64,000 nt of DNA. Origin: Lachnospiraceae bacterium. GTDB taxonomy: Bacteria > Bacillota > Clostridia > Lachnospirales > Lachnospiraceae. A program made the position numbers and the translations under genes. The notes under the pieces are model-generated. The model saw only the letters and a program-made list of their open reading frames with translations. It was not told where the DNA came from and did not search any database. Below, piece after piece: positions 24,414-32,996 of this stretch (within the stretch, counting starts at the first letter, position 1; every line of letters starts with the position of its first letter). Location: assembly GCA_902363835.1 (NCBI GenBank), contig CABJBM010000018.1, positions 1 to 64,000 of the forward strand, written 5' to 3'.

Positions 24414-25343
24414 ATGAAAATCAGCCGGATCGGCGGTATCATTGCGGCCGCCAGCAAAAGAGATGCGGAACCATTGCTGCAGATCGGGACAATCCCCATA
24501 ATAAAACGTATTGTTATATCCTTTCAACAGGCAGGTATTTTCCCCATTGTCGTCGTAACCGGAGCAGAGGAGGATGAAGTAAAATACCAGCTGTCCAGCT
24601 ATGGTGTGATCTTTATCCGCAATGAGAACTGTGAGCATCCGGAGCTTATTGACTCCGTGAAAATAGGCCTGGAATATTTACTGGGAAAATGTGACCGGAT
24701 GGTTTTCACTCCGGTGAATGTTCCCATGTTCACACCTGTCACCTTAAACAGCCTGCTGGCTGCCCACGGGGATATTGTAACACCTTCCTGCAAAGGCCGG
24801 GGCGGGCATCCCATTGTTCTTTCAGAAACAGTTGTTCCTCAAATCCTTGCTTACTCAGAAAGGGGAGGCTTAAAAGCGGCCATTTCTTCCATGGCCAAGC
24901 ACCGCATTTTTCTTCCTGTCAATGATCCCGGAATCTTTATCAGCGTGCGGGACTCCCGGCAGTTGGAAGCCTACTTGGCAGAGCACAACCGGGCACTTCT
25001 CCATCCAACGGTTCAGTTAAACCTCCAAAGGGAATCTGTTTTCTTTAATACAAGAATCAAGCTTCTGCTGTATTTAATTCTTGATACCCACTCCGTACGC
25101 AGCGCCTGCGACCGCATGGCTTTATCCTACGGTAAAGCCTGGGATATGTTAAATAAACTGGAAGCAGAAACAGGATACCCTATTGCAGAAAGAAAACATG
25201 GAGGCAAACGAGGCGGAAACACTACCCTGACCCCCCGGGGCCTCCAGTTCTTAAAAACCTGGCAGAACTTAGAAGACAGCATATTTCAGTTTACCCAGAA
25301 TGAATTTTCCGCCCTGTTCCGTGACAGCGGATTATTCTTGTAA
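24414..25343 (+). CDS. MobA-like nucleotidyltransferase fused to a ModE-type DNA-binding domain
   Basis: Encodes 309 residues. Residues 1-200 resemble a MobA/MocA-type NTP transferase, but the glycine-rich start reads GGIIAAASKRDAEPLLQIG, not the canonical LAAGxSxRMG, so catalytic ability is doubtful. Residues 225-309 match the ModE N-terminal winged helix: HSVRSACDRMALSYGKAWD, then GGKRGGNTTLTPRG. The combination suggests a regulator that senses a molybdenum-cofactor nucleotide or related ligand and controls the downstream cluster. AAGGAGGAG precedes the ATG at 24414; the in-frame extension upstream covers the promoter. A long hairpin follows. Confidence 0.82.
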   Translation: MKISRIGGIIAAASKRDAEPLLQIGTIPIIKRIVISFQQAGIFPIVVVTGAEEDEVKYQLSSYGVIFIRNENCEHPELIDSVKIGLEYLLGKCDRMVFTPVNVPMFTPVTLNSLLAAHGDIVTPSCKGRGGHPIVLSETVVPQILAYSERGGLKAAISSMAKHRIFLPVNDPGIFISVRDSRQLEAYLAEHNRALLHPTVQLNLQRESVFFNTRIKLLLYLILDTHSVRSACDRMALSYGKAWDMLNKLEAETGYPIAERKHGGKRGGNTTLTPRGLQFLKTWQNLEDSIFQFTQNEFSALFRDSGLFL

Positions 25344-25380
25344 AGCGAGTGCTTCCCAGGAAGAATTTGAAACATTCATC

Positions 25381-25431
25381 CACCCCTTTTATAATGACAT
25401 TATAAATCATAGTGTCGTTATAGAAGGGGTG
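25381..25431 (+). promoter_or_regulatory. Long hairpin overlapping the next gene's ribosome-binding site
   Basis: CACCCCTTTTATAATGACA pairs with TGTCGTTATAGAAGGGGTG over 19 positions (two G-T wobbles, 13-base loop). It is followed by ATTTTTTATG, where ATG is the start of the next gene. It can be read as an intrinsic terminator. The purine-rich strand AGAAGGGGTG is also the only ribosome-binding site for that gene, so the hairpin could gate both transcription and translation. Confidence 0.7.
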
Positions 25432-25438
25432 ATTTTTT

Positions 25439-26062
25439 ATGCTTGGAGCCAGTTCTGCCTGCGGCCTCATATTGGCCGCAGGATTGTCCAGCCGCATGGG
25501 GGATTTTAAGCCGCTGATGCCCTTTAAGGGAAAGACCCTGATCGAAAGCACCATTGACAGCATGCTGGCAGCCGGAGTGAAACAGATCGTAATTGTTCTG
25601 GGTTACCGGGGAAATGATATTGAGTCAGTTCTCCGTCTTCATTATGGGAGAGAAATCATTTATGCCCGAAATCCTCACTATGAAAGTACCGATATGCTGA
25701 CATCCATAAAATATGGTCTCCGTTCCATGCCCAATTGCAAAGCCTTTTTCCTGCTGCCGGGCGACATGCCGGTTGTTAAAAAAAACACATTCCTTAAGCT
25801 TTTAAAAGCCCGGCCGGACGACCCGCCCTCTGTCCTGTTTCCCACTCTGGAAGGCTACCGGAAACACCCTCCCCTGATCGATTACAGATTCTGTGATCTG
25901 ATACTGAAATTTGAAGGAGAAGGCGGTCTTCGGCAGATATGGACACAGCAGGAGGATTCCATCATCCACATACCTGTGGATGATGACGGCGTATGGATGG
26001 ATCTGGATACCATGGAAGATTATGAAGTCTGCATCAGCCGGTTTTGCCCGGCTAAAATTTAA
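25439..26062 (+). CDS. MocA-like molybdenum cofactor cytidylyltransferase
   Basis: Encodes 207 residues, typical of MocA. The nucleotide-binding start CGLILAAGLSSRMGDFKPL is canonical, with later NPHYESTDMLTSIKYGL, FLLPGDMPVV and GYRKHPPLI motifs of the family. It would transfer CMP to molybdopterin to make the cytosine dinucleotide cofactor used by xanthine-dehydrogenase-family hydroxylases, which fits the downstream genes. Translation depends on AGGGGTG, which lies inside the hairpin stem. It is 16 bases from the next gene. Confidence 0.88.
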   Translation: MLGASSACGLILAAGLSSRMGDFKPLMPFKGKTLIESTIDSMLAAGVKQIVIVLGYRGNDIESVLRLHYGREIIYARNPHYESTDMLTSIKYGLRSMPNCKAFFLLPGDMPVVKKNTFLKLLKARPDDPPSVLFPTLEGYRKHPPLIDYRFCDLILKFEGEGGLRQIWTQQEDSIIHIPVDDDGVWMDLDTMEDYEVCISRFCPAKI

Positions 26063-26078
26063 AAGGAGGTAATAAATA

Positions 26079-28205
26079 ATGGAAAACATCAGTCAGCCAG
26101 TAGTAAAAAAAGACCATGAAGCAAAGATGGCGGGCCGCTCTGTTTATGTCGGAGACTATGATAATGACGGGGTTCTGGTGGGGAAAATGCTTCGCTCCAA
26201 ACTGGCCCGCGCAAGGCTTTTAGCCGTAAACGTTCCGCCCCTTCCCGACGGATATTTTTATGTCGATCAATCAGATGTGCCCGGTGACAACCATGTAAAC
26301 ATTGTCATGGACGATACGCCCGTTTATGCCCGGGAAACTGTGGAATACATCGGAGAACCTATCGGAATGGTCGTGGGGCCGGAAGAAGGGGTGGTGGACC
26401 GCATCCTGGCGGATATCCAGGTTTCCTATGAAGAGCTGGAACCTGTCCTGGATCTTTGCAAAGCTGATACCGTATTTTTTGATTACGAATATGGAAAAGG
26501 GGACATGGAAAAGGCCTTTTCTGAAGCTGATAAAATCTATGAAGAAGAATTCACCACCGGTTACCAGGACCAGACCTATTTAGAAACCCAGGGTATGATG
26601 GCAGAGCCTGAGGAAAACGGAACCATGTTCATCCATGGTTCTCTCCAATGCGCCTATTATGTTCACGGAGCCGTTATGCGGGCCCTTGGCTGCGGACCGG
26701 ATCAGGTACATATCAAACAGGATGTAACCGGAGGAGGTTTCGGCGGAAAAGAAGCCTTTCCGTCAATCCTCGGCTGTCAGGTAGCCGTGGCTGCCAAAAA
26801 GGCCGGCGCTCCGGTGCGCTGCATCTTTGACCGCAGGGAGGATTTGGAGTTTACCTCCAAACGCCACCCTTCCCTCTGCAGATACAAGGCTGCCGTTAAG
26901 GATGGCAAAGTGACTGCCATGGACATTGATGTAAAATTCAACAGCGGCGCCTATACCACCCTGTCTGCCGTAGTACTTCAGCGGGGTATTATCTGCTCAA
27001 ACGGAATCTACAACATCGAAAACCTTCACGTAAGGGGAAGGGCTTTAAAAACAAATACCACTCCAACAGGAGCCTACCGTGGCTTCGGCGCTCCCCAGAC
27101 ATTTTTTGCTGTTGAAATGATGATGGACCACATTGCAATGGATCTTGGAACCGACAGCCTGGAGTTTAAAGAAAAACACATTGTAAAGCAGGGGGATTCC
27201 ACTTCCACCTCCGGGAAATACCATTTTCCCGTACCCATTCCTTCCATGATTCAGGAAATTGACCAGGCATGCGATTTCCGCAAAAAGCGCCGGGAATATG
27301 CAAAGCCTCAGACCGGACGGTACCGCAGGGGAATAGGTATTTCCATGCATTTTCATGGGGCAGGATTTACCGGTTCCGGGGAACGGGACATCATAAAGGC
27401 CGTATGCAGGCTTCACAAATATCCCGATGGCACGGTGGAGATCCTGGCCTCCAACGGTGAGATCGGCCAGGGGCTTCGCACAACGTTTCCAAAAATTGTT
27501 GCAAGGGAATTAAACCTTCCTCTTAATAAGGTTTATTACGATCACCCGGATACTGCCAGGGTTCCGGACTCCGGTCCTACGGTTGCCTCCCGTTCCCTCA
27601 TGGTAGTAGGGGAACTCCTCCGCCGCTGTGCCATCAAACTGCGCACCCAATGGAAGGATGGAGAAGATCAGGTGGTTGAGGAACGGTTTAAAGAGCCTGA
27701 TTTTGTCATTCCATTCTACCTGGATAAATTCCAGGGGGATGCTTATCCAACCTATGCCTGGGGCGTCAGTGCCGTGGAGGTGGAGGTAGATACCTATACA
27801 GGACTTACAAAGATCCTTGGGGCCTACGGCAATTTTGATGTAGGTACTCCCATTGACTACAACATTGTCATGGGACAGATGGAAGGCGGATTCCTTCAGG
27901 GGCTTGGTTATTCTTCCACCGAATTTATGGATTACGACCAGAAAGGAAGAATACGAAACAATTCATTCTCTGATTATTTAATACCAACTTCCGCGGATGT
28001 GACAAACTTAACATGCATGCTCCATGTGGAAAAATACCCAGACGGGCCTTATGGGGCCAAAGGAGCCGGAGAACTGCCTTTAGTAGGAGTTCCTGCCGCT
28101 TATGTGGAAGCTGTGGAGCAGGCCCTGGGGCATGGAGCCAGACTGAATCACGCTCCATTTACCGCAGAAGATACCATGAAAGTGATTATGAAGGAGGGGT
28201 TATAA
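26079..28205 (+). CDS. Molybdenum hydroxylase large (molybdopterin-binding) subunit, XDH family
   Basis: Encodes 708 residues. It has the aldehyde oxidase/xanthine dehydrogenase a/b hammerhead domain (residues 20-130) followed by the molybdopterin-binding domain with DVTGGGFGGKEAFPS, TGAYRGFGAPQTFF, GEIGQGLRT and GAKGAGELPLVG. The last contains the catalytic Glu. It hydroxylates a heterocycle such as a purine at the Mo site, in the cytoplasm. AAGGAGG lies before the ATG. The next gene overlaps by one base (TAATG). Large subunit first, then FeS, then FAD, is an order common to Clostridia. Confidence 0.93.
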   Translation: MENISQPVVKKDHEAKMAGRSVYVGDYDNDGVLVGKMLRSKLARARLLAVNVPPLPDGYFYVDQSDVPGDNHVNIVMDDTPVYARETVEYIGEPIGMVVGPEEGVVDRILADIQVSYEELEPVLDLCKADTVFFDYEYGKGDMEKAFSEADKIYEEEFTTGYQDQTYLETQGMMAEPEENGTMFIHGSLQCAYYVHGAVMRALGCGPDQVHIKQDVTGGGFGGKEAFPSILGCQVAVAAKKAGAPVRCIFDRREDLEFTSKRHPSLCRYKAAVKDGKVTAMDIDVKFNSGAYTTLSAVVLQRGIICSNGIYNIENLHVRGRALKTNTTPTGAYRGFGAPQTFFAVEMMMDHIAMDLGTDSLEFKEKHIVKQGDSTSTSGKYHFPVPIPSMIQEIDQACDFRKKRREYAKPQTGRYRRGIGISMHFHGAGFTGSGERDIIKAVCRLHKYPDGTVEILASNGEIGQGLRTTFPKIVARELNLPLNKVYYDHPDTARVPDSGPTVASRSLMVVGELLRRCAIKLRTQWKDGEDQVVEERFKEPDFVIPFYLDKFQGDAYPTYAWGVSAVEVEVDTYTGLTKILGAYGNFDVGTPIDYNIVMGQMEGGFLQGLGYSSTEFMDYDQKGRIRNNSFSDYLIPTSADVTNLTCMLHVEKYPDGPYGAKGAGELPLVGVPAAYVEAVEQALGHGARLNHAPFTAEDTMKVIMKEGL

Positions 28206-28678
28206 TGGAAGCAATTAATTTTCTGTTAAACGGAAAGGAAACTTCCTATGAGGGCAGTGCCGCAGACCGTCTTCTGGATGTGTTAAGGGATGCCTTCCGT
28301 ATGACCAGTGTCAAATGCGGATGCAAAGAAGGAGAATGCGGCGCCTGTTCCGTCCTGATGGATGGAATTCTGATCAACTCCTGCTGTGTGGCTATGGGGG
28401 CTGTGGAGGGCGCCACCATTGTCACCCTGGAAGGATTCCGGGAAACGGAACGTTTTGCCGTATTAAATAAGGCCTTTGCCGCTACATCAGCGGTGCAGTG
28501 CGGCTTCTGTATTCCGGGAATGGTTCTGGCCTCTGAGGCCCTTTTAAGCAAGATTCCCAATCCCACAGACAGTCAGATACGGGAAGGGCTATCCGGCAAC
28601 TTATGCCGCTGCACCGGTTACAACGCCATTGTAAATGCAATTCATATAGCTGCAAAGGAGGGAAATGGGTTATGGTAA
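28205..28678 (+). CDS. Molybdenum hydroxylase 2Fe-2S subunit
   Basis: Encodes 157 residues. It carries both cluster motifs of XDH-family iron-sulfur subunits: the plant-ferredoxin-type CGCKEGECGACSVLMDG and the helical QCGFCIPGM with CRCTGYNAI. It moves electrons from the Mo site to FAD. The ATG overlaps the upstream TAA, and the 3' end overlaps the FAD gene by 7 bases, so the three subunits are translationally coupled. Confidence 0.95.
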   Translation: MEAINFLLNGKETSYEGSAADRLLDVLRDAFRMTSVKCGCKEGECGACSVLMDGILINSCCVAMGAVEGATIVTLEGFRETERFAVLNKAFAATSAVQCGFCIPGMVLASEALLSKIPNPTDSQIREGLSGNLCRCTGYNAIVNAIHIAAKEGNGLW

Positions 28679-29490
28679 ACGGATATAGACCGGCTTCCTT
28701 ACAGGAAGCATTGGAAATAAAGAAAACTACCGGCGCCGTTCCCTATGCAGGCGGCACAGACCTTATGGTGGAAAACAGAAAAGAGGTCTCCTATCTTTTC
28801 TTAAACGGTTTGGATGAATTAAGGCACATCCGGGAAGAAGAAGACCATATTTCCATCGGTTCCTGCGTCACGTTTACACAGGCGCTGGAGTCCGACCTCA
28901 TTCCCCCGCTTATGAAAGAGGCTGTTGCGCAAATTGCCGCCCCTGCAATACGGAATGCAGGCACCTTTGGAGGCAATATCGGTAACGGATCTGCCAAAGC
29001 CGATTCCGTGCTGATCCTTTTTGTCTGCGGCGCAAAAATACGTCTTGCATCCGTCCACGGACAGCGGACCGTAAACGTGGAGGATTTTTATCAGGGAAGA
29101 AAAAAACTGGATTTGAAGCCAGAGGAATTGATCGTGGAGATACTCCTCCCAAAACATGGCCTGGATGATTCTTATTATAAAAAAGTCGGCGGGCGAAACG
29201 CTCTTGCCATCTCCCGTGTTTCATTTGCAGGACTTATCACTGTGGAAAATGGCCGGATTCAACGGATGGCAGCCGCATTTGGCGCCGTATCCGATACGGT
29301 TCTCCGGTTTCAGGATCTGGAAGCCCGATTATCTGGAAAAACCCTTGAGGAAGCCGGCGCTTTAAAAGAAGAACTGCTGTCTGCTTACGGGGAGCGCCTT
29401 GTATTGACCAGAGGCCGCGTATCCGCAGAATACCGAAAAGCAGTCTGTATGAACCTGCTAAAGGATTTCTTAGAAGAAAAAGGCATTTAG
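28672..29490 (+). CDS. Molybdenum hydroxylase FAD-binding subunit
   Basis: Encodes 272 residues. It has FAD-binding domain motifs PYAGGTDLMV and APAIRNAGTFGGNIGNGSA, and a C-terminal CO-dehydrogenase flavoprotein-like domain. It passes electrons to NAD+ or another acceptor. The start at 28672 follows AGGAGG and overlaps the FeS gene. It completes the L-S-M subunit set. Confidence 0.95.
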   Translation: MVNGYRPASLQEALEIKKTTGAVPYAGGTDLMVENRKEVSYLFLNGLDELRHIREEEDHISIGSCVTFTQALESDLIPPLMKEAVAQIAAPAIRNAGTFGGNIGNGSAKADSVLILFVCGAKIRLASVHGQRTVNVEDFYQGRKKLDLKPEELIVEILLPKHGLDDSYYKKVGGRNALAISRVSFAGLITVENGRIQRMAAAFGAVSDTVLRFQDLEARLSGKTLEEAGALKEELLSAYGERLVLTRGRVSAEYRKAVCMNLLKDFLEEKGI

Positions 29491-29507
29491 CCGGAAGGAG
29501 TTTACAC

Positions 29508-32072
29508 ATGTACACATTACATATCAATGGGCGGGACTATGAGACACCCCACGACAAAAAGCTGCTGCGTTTCCTGCGTGATGACCTTCATCTGACCGCC
29601 ACAAAGGATGGCTGCAGCGAAGGTGCCTGCGGAACCTGTACGGTTCTTATTGACGGGAAAAAAGTAAAAGCCTGCATCCCTAAAATCAGCACATTGGAGG
29701 GGAAAAATATTCTTACCGTGGAAGGAATTGACCCGGAAGAAATGAAAGTTTATGAACACTGCTTTGCAGAGGCCGGAGCAGTTCAATGCGGCTTCTGTAT
29801 TCCCGGAATGGTAATTTCCGCCAAAAGCCTTCTTGACACCAACCTCACCCCAACAAGGGCAGAAGTTAAAAAAGCAATCAAGGGTAATTTATGCCGCTGT
29901 ACCGGTTATAAAAAGATTGAGGATGCCATTCTTCTGACCGCTGACTTTTTCAGAAACAAGCTGGAAATCCCCCTTCCTCCCACTGCCCTGCACATGAACG
30001 AGCACTTCAAACGCATTGATGCCGCTGAAAAGGTAAACGGAACCGGGATCTTTACTGATGATATGTATCTGCCCGGCATGCTGTACGCCAAGTGCCTGTA
30101 TTCCAAATATCCCAGAGCCATGATCAACCGGATCGATGTGTCAAAAGCACTGGAGCACCCGGACTGCGTGGAAATCCTGACAAAAAAGGATGTGCCATGC
30201 AATAAGATCGGCCACATCAAACAGGACTGGGATGTTCTCATGGGCGAGGGAGATATCACCCGTTACGTTGGAAATGCCCTGGCAGTCATCGCAGCGTCCC
30301 GTTCAGAAGCCCTGGAAGAAATTCTGGCTCTCATTGATGTTGATTATACAGAACTTCCTGCCGTCACCAGCCCTTATGAGGCTTTAAAGGGAGATGCTCC
30401 TCTCATTCATGAAGACGGCAACGTCATGAGCCGGGCCAATCTGGTGCGGGGAAATGCAGATGAAGCCATTAAAAACTCAAAATATGTGGTAACAAGAAAA
30501 TATAAAACCTCCTGGCAGGAGCACGGCTTCATGGAGCCGGAATGCTGCATAGCGCTCCCTGAAGGGGAGGACGGCCTGCTGATTTACACCACCAGCCAGT
30601 CCATTTATGATGTTCAGAGAGAATGTGCCCAGATGTTAAACCTTCCAAAGGAAAAGGTTCACTGCCATGCCCCTTTAGTGGGCGGCGGCTTCGGCGGCAA
30701 GGAAGATATGTCTGTACAGCAGTATGCTGCCTTAATGGCCTGGTATACAAAAAAACCTGTTAAAATCAAATACAGCCGTCAGGAATCCTTAAATTACCAT
30801 GTAAAACGTCACCCAATGGAAATGGAATTCACCACAGCCTGTGACGAAAACGGCCGTCTGACTGCCATGAAGGGAGTAATCATTGCCGATACGGGAGCTT
30901 ATGCTTCTCTGGGAGGTCCGGTACTCCACCGCGCCTGCACCCATGCAGCCGGACCTTATAACTATCAGAATATTGATATCTTTGGCATGTCCGTTTACAC
31001 CAATAACGTGGTTTCAGGGGCCTTCCGCGGATTTGGGGTAACCCAGAGCTGCTTTGCAACGGAAATGAATATCAACCTGCTGGCTGAAATGGCCGGTCTG
31101 GATCCCTGGGAAATACGCAAACGAAATGCCATCAAGCCAGGGGACGTCCTTCCAAATGGACAGACAGCTGACCCCAATACCAATATGGAAGCCTGCCTTG
31201 ACGCTGTAAAGGATATTTATTATTCCAATCCATACGCCGGAATTGCCTGCGGCTTTAAAAATGCCGGAACAGGTATGGGCAAAATGGATGTGGGCCGCGT
31301 CCTTCTTTCCGTTGAGCAGGGAAAGGTTCACATCCGTACCTCTGCCTCCTGCATGGGCCAGGGAATCGGCCAAATGACTTTAACCGAAATCTGCCATGCT
31401 TCCGGACTTGATCCTGCCCTTTTTGTCTTTGAAGCGGCTGACACCATACGGACACCTAATTCCGGAACCTCTACTGCTTCCCGTCAGACGGTTGTCACAG
31501 GTGAAGCAGCCCGCAGAGCCGGTAAAAAGCTGAAATGCGCCTTAGACAGCGGAAACAGTCTGACAGACTTGGAAGGACAGGAATTCTTCGGTGAATATTC
31601 TGTACAAACAGATCCTCTGGGAGCCATTAAGGATAATCCTGTTAGCCATGTATCTTATTCCTATGGAACTCAGGTGATTATTTTAAATGAACAAGGAAAA
31701 ATCACCAAGGCAGTATCCGCCTTTGATGTTGGAACTCCAGTAAACATTCAATCTGTGGAAGGCCAGATTGAAGGCGGTATGATCATGGGAATCGGTTACG
31801 GTGTTACAGAAGAATTTAAATGTGAAAGCGGATATCCTGTCAGTAAATTCGGTACCATCGGATTTATGAGAGCGGACGAGGCGCCGGAACTGGATGTTAT
31901 TCTCTGTGAGCCAAAGGAAGAGGATAAGCTGCCTTATTCCTTTGGTGCCAAAGGGTGTGGGGAATTGTGCATGATCCCCACTTCTCCTGCCTGCGCTCAC
32001 GCTTACTACAGGCTGGATGGAGTATTCAGACAGAGCCTGCCGCTGAAGAACACGTATTACAGAAAGAAATAA
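29508..32072 (+). CDS. Selenium-dependent xanthine dehydrogenase-type protein (2Fe-2S plus Mo domains fused)
   Basis: Encodes 854 residues. Residues 1-155 form a 2Fe-2S module (CSEGACGTCTVLIDG; QCGFCIPGM; CRCTGYKKI), joined to a molybdopterin domain (GGGFGGKEDMS, SGAFRGFGVTQSCF, SCMGQGIGQMT, GAKGCGELCM). This fused architecture and length match the selenium-dependent xanthine dehydrogenase family of Clostridia, in which a labile non-selenocysteine Se sits at the Mo centre. No UGA codon is needed or seen. No FAD domain is included, so it may borrow the FAD subunit encoded 17 bases upstream or use another partner. GGAAGGAG precedes the ATG. It ends the operon. Confidence 0.9.
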   Translation: MYTLHINGRDYETPHDKKLLRFLRDDLHLTATKDGCSEGACGTCTVLIDGKKVKACIPKISTLEGKNILTVEGIDPEEMKVYEHCFAEAGAVQCGFCIPGMVISAKSLLDTNLTPTRAEVKKAIKGNLCRCTGYKKIEDAILLTADFFRNKLEIPLPPTALHMNEHFKRIDAAEKVNGTGIFTDDMYLPGMLYAKCLYSKYPRAMINRIDVSKALEHPDCVEILTKKDVPCNKIGHIKQDWDVLMGEGDITRYVGNALAVIAASRSEALEEILALIDVDYTELPAVTSPYEALKGDAPLIHEDGNVMSRANLVRGNADEAIKNSKYVVTRKYKTSWQEHGFMEPECCIALPEGEDGLLIYTTSQSIYDVQRECAQMLNLPKEKVHCHAPLVGGGFGGKEDMSVQQYAALMAWYTKKPVKIKYSRQESLNYHVKRHPMEMEFTTACDENGRLTAMKGVIIADTGAYASLGGPVLHRACTHAAGPYNYQNIDIFGMSVYTNNVVSGAFRGFGVTQSCFATEMNINLLAEMAGLDPWEIRKRNAIKPGDVLPNGQTADPNTNMEACLDAVKDIYYSNPYAGIACGFKNAGTGMGKMDVGRVLLSVEQGKVHIRTSASCMGQGIGQMTLTEICHASGLDPALFVFEAADTIRTPNSGTSTASRQTVVTGEAARRAGKKLKCALDSGNSLTDLEGQEFFGEYSVQTDPLGAIKDNPVSHVSYSYGTQVIILNEQGKITKAVSAFDVGTPVNIQSVEGQIEGGMIMGIGYGVTEEFKCESGYPVSKFGTIGFMRADEAPELDVILCEPKEEDKLPYSFGAKGCGELCMIPTSPACAHAYYRLDGVFRQSLPLKNTYYRKK

Positions 32073-32107
32073 TAGATTTCTTCACATAAAGCTTTTGTTT
32101 TAAGAAA

Positions 32108-32159
32108 AACCTTCCCGCCGTGAGAAACGGAACAGATTCTCATTGCGGGAAGGTTTTTT
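32108..32159. terminator. Bidirectional terminator between the XDH cluster and the PLP-barrel gene
   Basis: AACCTTCCCGC, then TGAGAA / TTCTCA, then GCGGGAAGGTT, followed by TTTTT. The minus strand also has a T-run, so the hairpin can end both convergent transcripts. Confidence 0.88.
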
Positions 32160-32161
32160 CA

Positions 32162-32866
32162 TTATTGCAGCAGCAGTTTCGCATAAAAAGCGGTCTGATT
32201 CTGGTTGACCATGATCTGTGCCGCAGTCTGAAGCTTTTCCTGGGCTTCCCGGCCTGATTTCATGGTCTGAACAGCAGGTTCCACGAAATTGCCTGCATTT
32301 ATATAGGACATGCCGCAGGGTATGGTTGAGGTAACCAGTTTGGCTGTTTCATAGCAGCCTCTTAAATATCTGCCAAGACTTTCCCCGGACAGCCCTTTCG
32401 TGTTACCCCGGATAAAGCAGCCTCGTATGGATATGAAACGCAATTTTCTGGCTTCTGAGGATAATTTGGATAATTCTTCCACCCGGAAACCCGGCATTTT
32501 CCCATTGTCATAAGCTTCCGGAATCAAGGCAATTCCAATTACTTCTAAATGCCCCGGAGCCAGATATCCGGCTGCCGCTTCATTAATAATCTCCATCTCT
32601 TTTAAACTGGAGACAACGAACTTACATGTCCCAATGACTGCTTTTATGGCTTCCGGCTCTTTATAAAGAGCCGAGAAATAAATGTCGTTTTTATCCATTC
32701 CGGCCAGTGACGCCAAACGGACAGAGCAGCAGTCTTCCGCCTCCAAGGCCCACCCTTTCTTTATTAAATATTTCACAATGCCTGTATTGACTTCTCCTTT
32801 ATAGAGATATTGAAAACCGGGAAGCAGCTCTAAAGCTGATTCAGCCTTTTCCATTGGATCATTCAT
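32162..32866 (-). CDS. Barrel-only fold-type III PLP-like protein, function unknown
   Basis: Encodes about 234 residues. The pattern FQYLYKGEVNTGIVKYLIKK, then GWALEAEDCCSVRLASLAG and SSLKEMEIINEAA, parallels the alanine racemase / diaminopimelate decarboxylase barrel (usually Y-x-x-K-x-N, then the S-x-x-E region). The Lys in LYK would be the PLP Lys. The C-terminal beta domain of those enzymes is missing. The later IRGCFIRGN and IPCGMSYINAGN segments are not familiar to me. The ATG at 32866 has AAGGAG at good spacing; an ATG 21 bases upstream does not. It is a single gene with a weakly supported function: it could be a racemase-like enzyme or a PLP carrier. Confidence 0.45.
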   Translation of the reverse strand: MNDPMEKAESALELLPGFQYLYKGEVNTGIVKYLIKKGWALEAEDCCSVRLASLAGMDKNDIYFSALYKEPEAIKAVIGTCKFVVSSLKEMEIINEAAAGYLAPGHLEVIGIALIPEAYDNGKMPGFRVEELSKLSSEARKLRFISIRGCFIRGNTKGLSGESLGRYLRGCYETAKLVTSTIPCGMSYINAGNFVEPAVQTMKSGREAQEKLQTAAQIMVNQNQTAFYAKLLLQ

Positions 32867-32956
32867 ATGGGTCTTCTCCTTATCCATTCTTATTACTTTC
32901 AGAATAACCCATTTGGATCATATTTCAAGTTCTTTTTCCATAGAAATCGAAAGCTG

Positions 32957-32993
32957 AAAAAGTCCTCCTGACTGAAAATCAGGAGGACTTTGG
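32957..32993 (-). terminator. Terminator of the alcohol dehydrogenase gene
   Basis: AGTCCTCCTGA / TCAGGAGGACT stem followed by TTTTTC on the minus strand, just after the stop codon. Confidence 0.88.
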
Positions 32994-32996
32994 GGC

